NCBI RefSeq assembly: GCF_004681185.1
Contig: NZ_SRIF01000001.1
Coordinates: forward strand, 124,001 to 188,000
Direction: 5' to 3'
Length of the DNA stretch: 64,000 nucleotides
Origin: Haloarcula amylovorans
Lineage (GTDB): Archaea; Halobacteriota; Halobacteria; Halobacteriales; Haloarculaceae
This document shows positions 63,910 to 64,000 of this stretch, one piece after another. Within the stretch, counting starts at the first letter, position 1; every line of letters starts with the position of its first letter. The position numbers were made by a program, and so were the translations under genes. Under the pieces are notes generated by a model. That model was not told the DNA's origin. It did not search any database and saw nothing but the letters and a program-made list of their open reading frames with translations.

Positions 63910-64000
63910 GGAACTCCGGCTGGCGGCCCTGCTCGCGGTCGGATTGCTCGCCGCGACGGTCGTGGCCCCGATGACCGTCGACGCCCGGCCGGCCTTCGAG
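63899..64000 (+). CDS. Next nar operon gene, N-terminal part (cut by window edge)
   Basis: Thirty-four codons are visible: [20 protein letters not shown], then VVAPMTVDARPAFE. The basic start, hydrophobic core and Ala-rich end form a Sec signal peptide or anchor. It overlaps narH by 11 nt. In Haloferax an ORF at this place (orf7, before narJ) is exported; some relatives resemble the heme-binding gamma subunit of ethylbenzene dehydrogenase. Neither can be confirmed from this fragment. Confidence 0.75.
   Translation, partial: MRGKELRLAALLAVGLLAATVVAPMTVDARPAFE

Overview
The window comes from a halophilic archaeon (class Halobacteria). Coding DNA is very GC-rich and the proteins are rich in Asp and Glu. 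Many genes are specific to or typical of haloarchaea: Bat-type HTH regulators, HalOD1 proteins, split YeeE proteins, pantoate kinase with phosphopantothenate synthetase, DUF2070, DUF3194 with prefoldin beta, and Thi4 with an active-site Cys. Genes are tightly packed, often with ATGA or GTGA overlaps, and several are predicted leaderless behind AT-rich TATA boxes.

Layout. 1-7125: a probable sugar-acid or hydroxy-acid catabolic island (SDR fragment, LarA-like protein, two enolase-superfamily dehydratase/racemase-type enzymes, a D-2-hydroxyacid dehydrogenase, an MFS transporter and an IclR regulator). 7126-7750: AT-rich and gene-free. 7751-14483: Tat lipoprotein, sulfatase-like hydrolase, GtrA protein and hydantoinase/oxoprolinase subunits A and B. 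14524-18636: a DUF4129/DUF58/membrane-protein operon facing a MoxR ATPase. 18733-18953: tRNA-Ser(CGA) followed by a 23-bp copy of its own 3' end, an attachment-site scar. 19072-27398: beta-propeller secreted protein, lipoprotein, DUF2070, GMP synthase glutaminase subunit, a zinc/HNH-like protein, DUF192, HalOD1, and a 2-isopropylmalate/citramalate synthase with a structured leader holding a 24-codon ORF.

27966-35306 is the most interesting block, a sulfur (persulfide/thiosulfate) cluster. It has thioredoxin, two rhodanese-MBL hydrolases with the same Cys-containing C-terminal tail, a free rhodanese, TauE/SafE, a small membrane protein, two half-size YeeE proteins, TusA, DsrE and a small winged-helix regulator whose only two cysteines lie near its N-terminus. 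Near-palindromic GCAATACTGC sites sit before several of its promoters. The gene set resembles the bacterial BigR operon, but the regulator is of another fold class.

35340-46634: a PAS/GAF/Bat regulator, HAD hydrolase, DUF151, prefoldin beta, a PIN/RHH toxin-antitoxin pair whose PIN protein seems to lack its first catalytic acid, a small membrane gene broken by an in-frame TGA, pantoate kinase and phosphopantothenate synthetase (CoA synthesis), an unrecognised protein and a twin-AAA ATPase. 46651-54947: complete histidine degradation (hutU-hutG-hutI-hutH) with a divergent Bat-type regulator and a YjiH-family membrane protein. 55081-56010: thiazole synthase Thi4 behind a TACCAC/GTGGTA inverted-repeat operator. 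56186-64000: NarO-like regulator and the respiratory nitrate reductase operon (narA-B-C-orf4-G-H, with the next gene cut by the window end), pointing to a facultatively anaerobic, nitrate-respiring haloarchaeon.
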